NCBI GenBank assembly: GCA_946480485.1
Contig: CAMLJW010000097.1
Coordinates: 1-13,574 of the forward strand
Length of the DNA stretch: 13,574 nt
Direction: 5' to 3'
Source: an uncultured Streptomyces sp.
GTDB taxonomy: Bacteria > Actinomycetota > Actinomycetes > Streptomycetales > Streptomycetaceae
A model generated the notes under the pieces. That model made no database searches, was not told the origin of the DNA, and saw only the letters and a program-made list of their open reading frames with translations. The position numbers and the translations under genes are program-made. The first letter of the stretch is position 1. Each line of letters opens with the position of its first letter. Shown one piece after another: positions 1 to 8,245 of the stretch.

Positions 1-1419
<1,419 letters not shown>

Positions 1420-1467
1420 CTACAGGCCCTCACCGCGGCGGCTAAGGAGAAGCAGCCCGAAACGCAT
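1420..1467 (-). CDS. leuL: leucine-rich leader peptide of leuA
   Basis: This is a 15-residue ORF, MRFGLLLLSRRGEGL, ending in TAG 123 nt before the leuA start. It has four Leu codons in a row (CTG CTT CTC CTT), two of them the CTT codon that is rare in high-GC actinobacteria, so translation should stall when charged leucyl-tRNA is scarce. No clear Shine-Dalgarno precedes the ATG, and a TAGGCT -10-like box lies 10 nt upstream. The message may therefore be leaderless or nearly so. Its role as an attenuator peptide is inferred from composition and position. Confidence 0.8.
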   Translation of the reverse strand: MRFGLLLLSRRGEGL

Positions 1468-1477
1468 AATGCTGCGC

Positions 1478-1483
1478 AGCCTA
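1478..1483 (-). promoter_or_regulatory. possible -10 element for the leuL-leuA transcript
   Basis: TAGGCT on the minus strand fits the actinobacterial -10 pattern (TANNNT) and ends 10 nt before the leader-peptide ATG. No convincing -35 hexamer is seen 17-18 bp upstream. If used, transcription would start within a few bases of the leader ATG. Confidence 0.35.
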
Positions 1484-1530
1484 GCTGAGCCTCGCGCCGC
1501 TCGGGGGCCTGTATCAGTATGCGGGACCGC

Positions 1531-1544
1531 TCTCCCAAGGGAGA
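1531..1544. repeat. short inverted repeat TCTCCC-AA-GGGAGA between leuL and the protease gene
   Basis: A perfect 6-bp inverted repeat with a 2-bp centre lies in the 182-bp divergent spacer, upstream of the leu leader on one side and of the metalloprotease on the other. Its position suits an operator for either direction. The rest of the spacer is more AT-rich than the flanking genes. No other evidence of function. Confidence 0.3.
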
Positions 1545-1649
1545 CAAAAAGTGCGCTATACCACTTAGCGGCGAATTTCCGAGCTCCCTTTCACCCCTTC
1601 TCGCTAATCGTGGTTGCTTTCAGCGACAAGGCAGTGACCGAGTGCAAAC

Positions 1650-2729
1650 GTGCCGGGCATGACCGCCACTCCAGGCTTCGAGCCTGTCTTCTGCACCATC
1701 GTGCCGCCCCACATCCTCGACACGCTGTCCCGGTCCGAGGACCCCGCGCTCGCCGGACCCGCCCGCCGCACGCTGGAGCGCGACGCCTTCGAGCGCACCC
1801 GCCGCCGGCTGACCACCGTCGTGGGCGCGACCGCCCCGGCCCCGCCCGCGGCCACCGCGCCCTGCAAGCCGCAGCGCACCGTCCACGATGCCGGGCACCA
1901 GCAGGACCTGCCCGGCAGGAAGGTGCGCGGCGAGAGCGACAAGCCCAGCAAGGACACCCCGGTCAACCGCGCGTACGCGGGCCTCGGCGCGACCTTCGAG
2001 CTGTTTTCGAAGGCGTACGAGCGTAATTCGATCAACGGCGAGGGGCTGCCGCTGAATGCGACCGTGCATTTCGGCGAGGAGTACAACAACGCCTTCTGGA
2101 ACGGCGAGCAGATGGTCTTCGGCGACGGTGACGGCGAGGTCTTCCTCGACTTCACCATCCCGGTCGACGTCATCGGCCACGAACTCGCCCACGGCGTCAC
2201 CCAGTACACGGCGAACCTCACGTACTTCGGGCAGCCGGGCGCGCTCAACGAGCACCTCTCGGATGTCTTCGGCTCCCTCATCAAGCAGTACACGCTCGGC
2301 CAGACCGCTGCCGACGCCGACTGGCTGATCGGCGCCGGCCTGCTCGCGCCGCGCGTCACCGGCAAGGCGCTGCGCTCGATGAAGGAGCCGGGCAGCGCGT
2401 ACGACGACGACGTGCTCGGCAGGGACCCACAGCCCAAGACGATGGACGACTACGTCCGCACCGGCCGCGACAACGGCGGCGTCCACATCAACTCCGGCAT
2501 CCCCAACCACGCCTTCTACCTCGTCGCCACCGCCCTCGGCGGCTACGCCTGGGACCGCGCCGGACAGATCTGGTACGACGTGCTGACGGGCGGGGAGCTG
2601 GGCTCGACGGCCAGTTTCTCGGACTTCGCGACGCTGACGGTGGCCAGGGCGCGCGCCTCGTACGGCGAGGGCGAGGAGCTGCAGGCGGTCACGAAGGCGT
2701 GGGAGCGGGTGGGGGTGACCAGCACCTGA
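1650..2729 (+). CDS. M4-family zinc metalloprotease, protealysin type
   Basis: A neutral zinc endopeptidase of the thermolysin (M4) family, 359 aa from GTG 1650 or 356 aa from ATG 1659. HELAH at 177-181 gives two zinc ligands and the catalytic Glu. The third ligand is E201 in GALNEHLSD, and H279 in GGVHINSGIPNHAF matches the thermolysin His that stabilises the transition state. The N-terminus has no signal peptide but shows VPPHILDTL (18-26), the short PPx-type propeptide motif of protealysin-like proteases, instead of the long FTP/PepSY prosequence of thermolysin. Residues ~60-100 form a Pro/Ala linker where autoprocessing would be expected. The GTG start has a GAG 7 nt upstream while the ATG has none, so the start is uncertain. 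An emfourin-like inhibitor gene follows on the same strand. Confidence 0.93.
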   Translation: MPGMTATPGFEPVFCTIVPPHILDTLSRSEDPALAGPARRTLERDAFERTRRRLTTVVGATAPAPPAATAPCKPQRTVHDAGHQQDLPGRKVRGESDKPSKDTPVNRAYAGLGATFELFSKAYERNSINGEGLPLNATVHFGEEYNNAFWNGEQMVFGDGDGEVFLDFTIPVDVIGHELAHGVTQYTANLTYFGQPGALNEHLSDVFGSLIKQYTLGQTAADADWLIGAGLLAPRVTGKALRSMKEPGSAYDDDVLGRDPQPKTMDDYVRTGRDNGGVHINSGIPNHAFYLVATALGGYAWDRAGQIWYDVLTGGELGSTASFSDFATLTVARARASYGEGEELQAVTKAWERVGVTST

Positions 2730-2771
2730 GGCTGAGGCGGCACAGCCCCCGGGGGCCGGAGCGATGCCGGA

Positions 2772-2809
2772 GCGATGCGGCCCCGGCCGGGCGATGCTGC
2801 CCCGGCTGG
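2772..2809 (+). repeat. two tandem 19-bp repeats between protease and inhibitor genes
   Basis: Two adjacent 19-bp units (2772-2790 and 2791-2809), beginning GCGATGC, differ at two positions. A shorter GGAGCGATGC copy lies just before, and a GCCCCCGGGGGC palindrome is at about 2745-2756. They fill most of the 131-bp gap between the protease and its putative inhibitor. They could be a processing or partial termination site that sets the ratio of the two products, or merely slippage in GC-rich DNA. Confidence 0.5.
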
Positions 2810-2860
2810 GGCGACCGCCCAGGAGTGGCTCGGCGTGCTCTTTCGTACTAGACAGGAACC

Positions 2861-3127
2861 ATGCGTATCCAGGTGAAGCGCACAGGCGGATTCGCGGGGA
2901 TCGACCGTCATGCCGCGGTGGAGACGTCGGGCCGGGCCGATGCCCAGGAGTGGCGCGACCTGGCCGAGCGGGCCGTCGCCGCCGGCCGCCAGACGCCGCC
3001 GATCGGCGTCCCGGACGGCTTCAGCTATCAGATCACCGTCGACGAGACCACGGTGTACTGCTCGGATCCCCGGCTGACGGAGGAACAGCGCAAGCTGATC
3101 TCCCGGGTGCTGAAGGAAGGAGCGTAA
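2861..3127 (+). CDS. emfourin-like protein, putative inhibitor of the upstream M4 protease
   Basis: This 88-aa soluble protein has no signal peptide or membrane segment. It begins MRIQVKRTGGFAGI, the start typical of the emfourin family, a small inhibitor encoded beside protealysin in Serratia and in many bacteria. Later parts include a hydrophilic Ala/Arg helix (27-45), FSYQITVDETTVYCSD (54-69) and an EEQRKLISRVL helix. The ATG has AGGAA 2 nt upstream, unusually close. It lies 131 bp downstream of the metalloprotease on the same strand, the arrangement known for the enzyme-inhibitor pair. It would act in the cytoplasm by binding the mature protease. Family assignment is from remembered similarity and context; inhibition itself is inferred. 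Confidence 0.8.
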   Translation: MRIQVKRTGGFAGIDRHAAVETSGRADAQEWRDLAERAVAAGRQTPPIGVPDGFSYQITVDETTVYCSDPRLTEEQRKLISRVLKEGA

Positions 3128-3181
3128 CCGGAAGTCACGCTCGACTGGGAACGGCCCGGGGCGTGGCCGACGCAAGCGAGT

Positions 3182-3194
3182 GGGGCGGAGCCCC
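3182..3194. terminator. weak hairpin between convergent emfourin-like gene and era
   Basis: GGGGC-GGA-GCCCC forms a 5-bp stem with a 3-nt loop inside the 106-bp convergent spacer. There is no T-run on either side. Position suits a bidirectional terminator, but the stem is short for GC-rich DNA. Confidence 0.25.
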
Positions 3195-3233
3195 TGGGAT
3201 GGGGCCGGTAGGGGCGGCGGGGCGCGGAAAGCC

Positions 3234-4654
<1,421 letters not shown>

Positions 4655-4720
4655 CCACGGCCGGCACGACCGGGACCGCCCGGACCGACGGGACCGCCCG
4701 GACCGGTGCCGCTGCGCCGC

Positions 4721-4752
4721 CGGCCCGGGCTGAACTCTCGCAGCCCGGGCCG
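4721..4752. terminator. strong 12-bp hairpin between convergent glnB-type and deaminase-like genes
   Basis: CGGCCCGGGCTG (4721-4732) and CAGCCCGGGCCG (4741-4752) are perfectly complementary with an 8-nt loop. It starts 67 nt after the PII stop codon and ends 75 nt from the stop codon of the convergent gene. There is no T-run, which is common in Streptomyces terminators. Bidirectional termination is the likely role. Upstream, a GGGACCGCCCGGACCG unit is repeated in tandem at about 4673-4704. Confidence 0.6.
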
Positions 4753-4768
4753 ACAGCAAGCAGCCCGT

Positions 4769-4784
4769 CTGGGGGCACCCCCAG
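4769..4784. repeat. short palindrome CTGGGGGCACCCCCAG
   Basis: A perfect 7-bp inverted repeat around a CA centre, followed by CGGTAGCTG. Similar GGGGGCACCCCC-type units are, as I recall, common intergenic repeats in Streptomyces, so this may be a copy of a dispersed element. It could also reinforce termination of the convergent genes. Confidence 0.45.
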
Positions 4785-4826
4785 CGGTAGCTGTTCGGGA
4801 AGGCGGTGGGATTGCGCCGGAAAAAC

Positions 4827-5174
4827 TCAGCCCGTGCCCACCACCACCCGTACCACCCCGTCCGCCCCCGCCAGCAACACCCGCACAGACGGCCCCCCAA
4901 GATCACGTACAGCCGCCAGATCACCCTCCGCCACGGCCTCCGCCTCACTCACCACAGCCGCCGCCTCCAGCGACTTCGCCCCCGAGGCCACAGCCATGGC
5001 CACCGCGGTCCGCAGCGCACTGAGCCGAAGCGAGTCCAGGGCCACGGTCCCCGCGACATACGTACGCCCGGTTTCATCCCGTACGGCAGCCCCCTCGGGT
5101 ACACCGTTGCGGGCCCGCGCGGAACGGGCCAGGGTGACGATCTTGCGGTCCTCGGGATCAAGCGTCTCGGTCAT
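4827..5174 (-). CDS. cytidine deaminase-like protein lacking the zinc site
   Basis: A 115-aa soluble protein in the position held by the cytidine deaminase gene next to era in actinobacteria. The N-terminal pattern AAVRDETGRTYVAGTVALDSLRL followed by an alanine-rich helix matches the early strands and helix of the fold. However, the first catalytic motif (Cys/His-Ala-Glu) is replaced by LSALR at 51-55, and the PCxxC motif is absent: residues 80-92 hold no Cys at all, and the whole protein has none. Deamination is therefore not expected, and the role is unknown. The ATG at 5174 is chosen because the reading upstream loses similarity; its Shine-Dalgarno (AGGG) is very close. An in-frame extension to 5318 is unlikely. 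It would have been downstream of the now-split MmcQ/YjbR gene. Confidence 0.8.
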   Translation of the reverse strand: MTETLDPEDRKIVTLARSARARNGVPEGAAVRDETGRTYVAGTVALDSLRLSALRTAVAMAVASGAKSLEAAAVVSEAEAVAEGDLAAVRDLGGPSVRVLLAGADGVVRVVVGTG

Positions 5175-5252
5175 GCCCTGAGCATACGAAGCCCGAGCCC
5201 CGGCCGAGAACGCGCACCTGCCGCTCCGGGCTTGAACCGAGGGGCGGCCCGG

Positions 5253-5272
5253 CGCCCCGCAAGCGCGGGGCG
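5253..5272. terminator. 8-bp GC hairpin between the mmcQ remnant and the deaminase-like gene
   Basis: CGCCCCGC and GCGGGGCG are perfectly complementary around a 4-nt loop. It lies about 80 nt upstream of the deaminase-like start codon and about 110 nt after the mmcQ-remnant stop codon on the same strand. It could attenuate read-through from the upstream genes. No T-run. Confidence 0.4.
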
Positions 5273-5350
5273 GCCGTGACATCATGCGGCTCCGCGGCGT
5301 GGGCGCGACCAGCCCCACACGGCCGGTGGATTCCGGACCGCGTTTCCAGC

Positions 5351-5390
5351 GGAGCGCTCAGGCGCCGGACCTGCGGCGGAGCGCTCAGGC
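5351..5390. repeat. 13-bp direct repeat at the end of the mmcQ remnant
   Basis: GGAGCGCTCAGGC occurs at 5351-5363 and again at 5378-5390. The second copy overlaps the TGA stop of the MmcQ remnant (5385-5387), so the repeat looks like a small duplication of the gene's tail. Each copy contains the palindrome AGCGCT. Confidence 0.5.
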
Positions 5391-5531
5391 CCGGTCCAGC
5401 CGAAGCCGCTCCGTCCTCGGCAGTGCCGCCACCACCAGGTCGTACGAGTCCTCGATCAGCTCCCGTACGAACCGGTCCGGAAGGTCACCGTCGACCGTGA
5501 CGGTGTTCCAGTGCCGCTTGTTCGCGTGGTG
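5385..5531 (-). pseudogene. 3' fragment of a split MmcQ/YjbR-family gene
   Basis: Forty-eight codons read HHANKRHWNTVTVDGDLP, then an acidic helix RELIEDSYDLVVAALPR, and TGA. This is the characteristic C-terminal half of MmcQ/YjbR proteins, small single-domain proteins of about 110-120 aa with a double-wing DNA-binding-like fold and poorly defined function. No plausible start codon with similarity precedes it, and family similarity stops at about 5531. The 5' end of the same gene is at about 9795-9836 beside the CNNM gene. It is a broken remnant, unlikely to be expressed as protein. Confidence 0.82.
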
Positions 5532-5655
5532 AGGCTTTGGGGAACCTCGATCGATCTTGCGCACCCGCCAGCTTGAGCAGTCGGGGCGGACTCGGCGCTA
5601 GGCGCCCGCACGGGGCGGCTCCCGCTGTTTCCATGCAAGAGAGCGCCCCGATCCC

Positions 5656-6432
5656 TCACTGCGGTGTCGAGTACCGCTCGATGCTCGCGCGGCCTGTCGA
5701 TCGGTCGAGTAGGCGCAGCTCCCACGGGCCCGTGTTCACATCGAAGTCCTTGCCAAACCCGACCCACTTACCTGCCATGCGTCGGCCTGTCGGCTCGATG
5801 AGCAACTGAATCGCACCGTGGTACCGGGCGCCCTGGTAGTACCCGTCAGCCGCCGTCTGCTCGGTCCACGTACCGGTGACGACGTTCCGGTCAACGGTGA
5901 GATCCAGAGACAACGGGCTGTCCGGGTTGGTCGACGCTCCGGGCAGGCTCTGCGCTGTCAGCCGGTTGCCGTGCTGGACGATCACGACGTGATGCTTGCA
6001 GTCGAACGTCTCGGCACGGCTGGACGAGTAGAACTCGTAGCGGGACAGCCAGATGCCCGCGTACTCGCTCTGCGGCTCCGGCTCCGGCTCCGGGCTTGCG
6101 ACAGCGTCAGTCGTGCCGACTTCCCCAGCCTCCATGTCGTGGCCTCCTGCCCCGTCCGGGTGGACGCGTGCCATCGGGATCGCGAACCCCAGCGACTCAG
6201 GGGTACGGCCGGTGAACCGCTTCAGTGCCCGCGCATACAGCGGGCGGCATGTCCTGGTCTCCCCGGACTCCCAGCGTTGCACGAGTCGCTTGGAGGCGTC
6301 GTTCGGTTCCCCCAGCTCCTCACCTGCGCCACGTAAGCCCCGGGCGAACTCGTCTTGGCTGAGGTTCATCGACTTCCGTACGGAGGTCAGCACGTCGTTG
6401 GGGATTCGCTCGCTCTCGCCGGTAGTCGTCAT
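5656..6432 (-). CDS. XRE-family regulator with a C-terminal beta-rich domain
   Basis: The 258-aa protein has an N-terminal helix-turn-helix at about 14-75 (SVRKSMNLSQDEFARGL, then KRLVQRWESGETRTCR, the typical XRE recognition region). An acidic linker with an EPEPEP run follows (~97-122). The C-terminal domain (~124-242) holds YAGIWLSRYEFYSSSR, LDLTVDRNVVTGTWTE, YHGAIQLLI and KWVGFGKDFDVNTGPWEL. These look like alternating beta strands of a ligand-sensing or protein-binding barrel; its ligand is unknown. The start is ATG 6432. There is no good Shine-Dalgarno, but a TACGCT box ends 6 nt before the ATG, so a leaderless transcript is plausible. It is divergent from the small Cys-protein gene and probably controls it through the TGACGCC repeats between them. 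Confidence 0.85.
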   Translation of the reverse strand: MTTTGESERIPNDVLTSVRKSMNLSQDEFARGLRGAGEELGEPNDASKRLVQRWESGETRTCRPLYARALKRFTGRTPESLGFAIPMARVHPDGAGGHDMEAGEVGTTDAVASPEPEPEPQSEYAGIWLSRYEFYSSSRAETFDCKHHVVIVQHGNRLTAQSLPGASTNPDSPLSLDLTVDRNVVTGTWTEQTAADGYYQGARYHGAIQLLIEPTGRRMAGKWVGFGKDFDVNTGPWELRLLDRSTGRASIERYSTPQ

Positions 6433-6473
6433 GATCCGAGCGTAGCCACGTCATGCCTCCAATGACACCGGTT

Positions 6474-6516
6474 TGACGCCCTCGGGGTGACGCCGACGTG
6501 ACGCCCAAGGGACGCC
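6474..6516. promoter_or_regulatory. four TGACGCC-type repeats in the divergent spacer (putative operator)
   Basis: TGACGCC occurs at 6474-6480, 6488-6494 and 6499-6505, with a GGACGCC variant at 6510-6516. A further TGACACC lies at about 6463. All are in the same orientation with 11-14 bp steps. They sit between the XRE regulator and the gene it faces, where an autoregulatory operator is expected. The first copy is preceded by T, giving TTGACG, which could double as a -35 element for the plus strand, though no clear -10 follows. Confidence 0.5.
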
Positions 6517-6562
6517 CTGAACGTCGCCGCAATGGTCATGACTGGTCCGGAGCATGGACGCC

Positions 6563-6757
6563 ATGTCCATCCGCATCAGCGCTTACACGGTGAGAGCCGA
6601 CGGCACGCAGACCGAGCCACGAACCCTGTACGAGGGTGAGGGCGGGGAACCCCTCGCTACTGGCCTGATGCCGCCGTGCCTGTGCCCCAGGTGCAGGGGT
6701 GGGCGACATGACCGGAACACCACGAAACCCCAACTACGTGGAGGCAAGCCAGCATGA
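6563..6757 (+). CDS. small protein with a CxCxxC motif
   Basis: A 64-aa hydrophilic protein starting MSIRISAYTVRADGT, with PPCLCPRC at 37-44 (C39, C41, C44) and a basic tail. Three closely spaced Cys suggest metal binding or a structural zinc knuckle, though a fourth ligand is not obvious (H49 is possible). I recognise no named family. ATG 6563 is preferred over ATG 6554: GGAG at 6549-6552 is 10 nt from the former and only 1 nt from the latter. Its stop codon overlaps the next start (ATGA at 6754-6757), so the two are translationally coupled. It is the first gene of the three-gene set facing the XRE regulator. The function is unknown. Confidence 0.72.
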   Translation: MSIRISAYTVRADGTQTEPRTLYEGEGGEPLATGLMPPCLCPRCRGGRHDRNTTKPQLRGGKPA

Positions 6758-7254
6758 GCACGGCAGTAGTGATCCGTGACCCGAAGGCGTACGTCACGCC
6801 GGACGTGTGGGAGCGGGAGGTAGCCCTCCTCCTCCGCAACCCGGAGAACACACGAGACTTGGCAGAGGCCAAGTTCGGCCAGGCCATCGCCTACCTGGTC
6901 ACGTGCGGCGAGAACCCGGACCTTCTCAAGGGTCCATCCGAGCAGGTGGACGAGGCATGGCACTCGTTCATGCTCGACTCGATCCCGTACCACCACTTCA
7001 CCAGCCGACACTTCGGCCGGTACATCCACCACGTTCCGGTGCTTCCGGGGGCGGCGGCAGGTGTCCTGTGCGTCACCGACGACGAGGTGACGCAGGATGA
7101 GCATGATCCCAAGACCGGCGGCCCGCTCGTCCTGGAGCAGACGATCAAGGCCATCAAGGCGTCCGGGTTCGAGATCGACCCCGACCTGTGGGGCATGGAG
7201 GACGCGGCCAACTGCAACCAGTGCCACGCCGGGTGCCACGACTCGCCCAAGTAG
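6754..7254 (+). CDS. glycine-rich-domain-containing-protein-like (GRDP) protein with CxxCHxxCH tail
   Basis: This 166-aa soluble protein resembles the GRDP-like family, whose mark is the VDxAWHxF helix followed by a GRxIHHxP motif. Here these are VDEAWHSF (65-72), YHHF (79-82) and GRYIHHVP (88-95). The many conserved His suggest a metal site. The C-terminal end is CNQCHAGCH (154-162) followed by DSPK, a Cys/His cluster on a probably flexible tail. There is no signal peptide. GGAGG lies 9 nt before the ATG, and the start overlaps the upstream stop. A methyltransferase gene follows 76 bp later. The biochemical role of bacterial GRDP-like proteins is not known to me; the tail could bind metal or be a modification target. 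Confidence 0.8.
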   Translation: MSTAVVIRDPKAYVTPDVWEREVALLLRNPENTRDLAEAKFGQAIAYLVTCGENPDLLKGPSEQVDEAWHSFMLDSIPYHHFTSRHFGRYIHHVPVLPGAAAGVLCVTDDEVTQDEHDPKTGGPLVLEQTIKAIKASGFEIDPDLWGMEDAANCNQCHAGCHDSPK

Positions 7255-7330
7255 TAGTGAGTAGCACGTGAGTTGGGGCCCATCCCCGTACGTTGGGAGG
7301 TGGGCCTCTCATGCCGGAAAGGTTCACTGC

Positions 7331-7960
7331 ATGTCATTGGCTGAGTCCTGGGACAGGTACGCGGTGGTGAGTAAGCCGCGCAGGACCGTGAACGCCAAGG
7401 GTGAGACGACCTGGCTGAACTGGACCCAGTACGCCGATCATGGGCCGAACGAGAGCGTTCTAGGCCCTGTGGCCGGACGCCGGGTGCTGGAACTCGGCTC
7501 GGGGAGCGGTAGTAACCTCGCGCACCTCGTGACGCTTGGCGCGACCGGTCAAGGAGTGGACATCGCCCCCGCTCGCGAGACGGTCGCGCGGGAGCGCTGG
7601 GGCAGTCTGCCGGGCCTTGAGTTCCGTACGGCGGAGGCGACGGCGTTCCTGAAGGAGACGGACGAAACATTCGATGTCGTGCTCTCGATCTTTGGTGCCG
7701 TGTGGTTCGTCGATCCGGACACCCTCCTCCCGCTGATCCGCTCGCGTATGGCGCCGGGCGGCATCCTGGCCTTCTCTCATTTGCCCCCAGGAAGCCAGGG
7801 GCCCAAGCCTGCCAAAGCCGGACTGCGGCACGACCGCACCCCGGATGAGTGGGGGCGCATCCTGACGGGGCACGGCTTCTCTGACGTGTGCGTGTCTCTG
7901 ATCGACCCGCCAGAGGGCAGGGCCGTGGGCACGATGCTTGTCCGTGCCATGGCGGTCTGA
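7331..7960 (+). CDS. class I SAM-dependent methyltransferase
   Basis: The 209-aa protein has a Rossmann-like methyltransferase core. Motif I is VLELGSGSGSN (52-62), GVDIAPA (75-81) contains the acidic residue that binds the SAM ribose (D77), and FDVVLSIFGAVWFVDPD (114-130) covers motif IV and its neighbours. APGGILAFSH (141-150) is the post-IV strand. The N-terminal WLNWTQYADHGP (28-39) is a family-specific cap. The substrate is unknown. The start at ATG 7331 is chosen over upstream 7268 because GGAAAGG is 8 nt away and the extra 21 residues look non-coding. Being the last gene of the set after the GRDP-like protein, it may methylate that protein, its product or a shared small molecule; this is inference. 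Confidence 0.88.
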   Translation: MSLAESWDRYAVVSKPRRTVNAKGETTWLNWTQYADHGPNESVLGPVAGRRVLELGSGSGSNLAHLVTLGATGQGVDIAPARETVARERWGSLPGLEFRTAEATAFLKETDETFDVVLSIFGAVWFVDPDTLLPLIRSRMAPGGILAFSHLPPGSQGPKPAKAGLRHDRTPDEWGRILTGHGFSDVCVSLIDPPEGRAVGTMLVRAMAV

Positions 7961-7981
7961 CCGCTCGGCTGTGCGCCTGCC

Positions 7982-8245
7982 TCAGGCGCTCTCTCCGAGG
8001 TGGCGGTACAGAGTGGCACGGGAGATTCCCAGGGCCTTGGCGATGGCGCTCACGCTCTCGCCCTTCGCCTTCCTGGCACGGGCCACGGTGAGCACGTCCT
8101 CATCGACCACGGACGGCCGTCCGCCGGTACGCCCCTGCGCCTTGGCTGCGTCGAGTCCGGCGCGGGTGCGTTCCTTGATGAGGCTGCGTTCGAACTCGGC
8201 CATGGCTCCGACCACCTGAAGCATGAGACGGCCGTCAGCGTCAGC
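7982..8245 (-). pseudogene. C-terminal remnant of a serine resolvase/invertase
   Basis: About 87 codons read GRLMLQVVGAMAEFERSLI, KERTRAGLDAAKAQGRTGGR, then an HTH tail SVSAIAKALGISRATLYRHL and stop. This is the long E-helix and DNA-binding helix-turn-helix of Tn3-type resolvases/invertases. The N-terminal catalytic domain with the nucleophilic Ser is missing: upstream of about 8245 the same strand reads as the membrane protein in another frame. It is inactive and marks a past recombination event. An ORF in this frame stays open to 8386, but those residues are not resolvase-like. Confidence 0.85.

Noticed and set aside
1620..2510. Minus-strand ORFs of about 280-296 codons opposite the metalloprotease
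   Set aside because: The plus strand carries all the M4 catalytic motifs; the antisense products show no recognisable domain.
5276..5532. Plus-strand small ORFs over the mmcQ remnant
   Set aside because: They are Arg/Ser/Pro-rich antisense readings; the minus strand has the recognisable MmcQ/YjbR C-terminus.
7213..7227. CxxCH in the GRDP-like protein as a covalent heme c site
   Set aside because: The protein has no signal peptide or export sequence, and c-type heme attachment occurs outside the cytoplasm.
7268..7330. Upstream in-frame start for the methyltransferase
   Set aside because: The extra 21 residues have no methyltransferase-like character, and a good Shine-Dalgarno sits 8 nt before ATG 7331.
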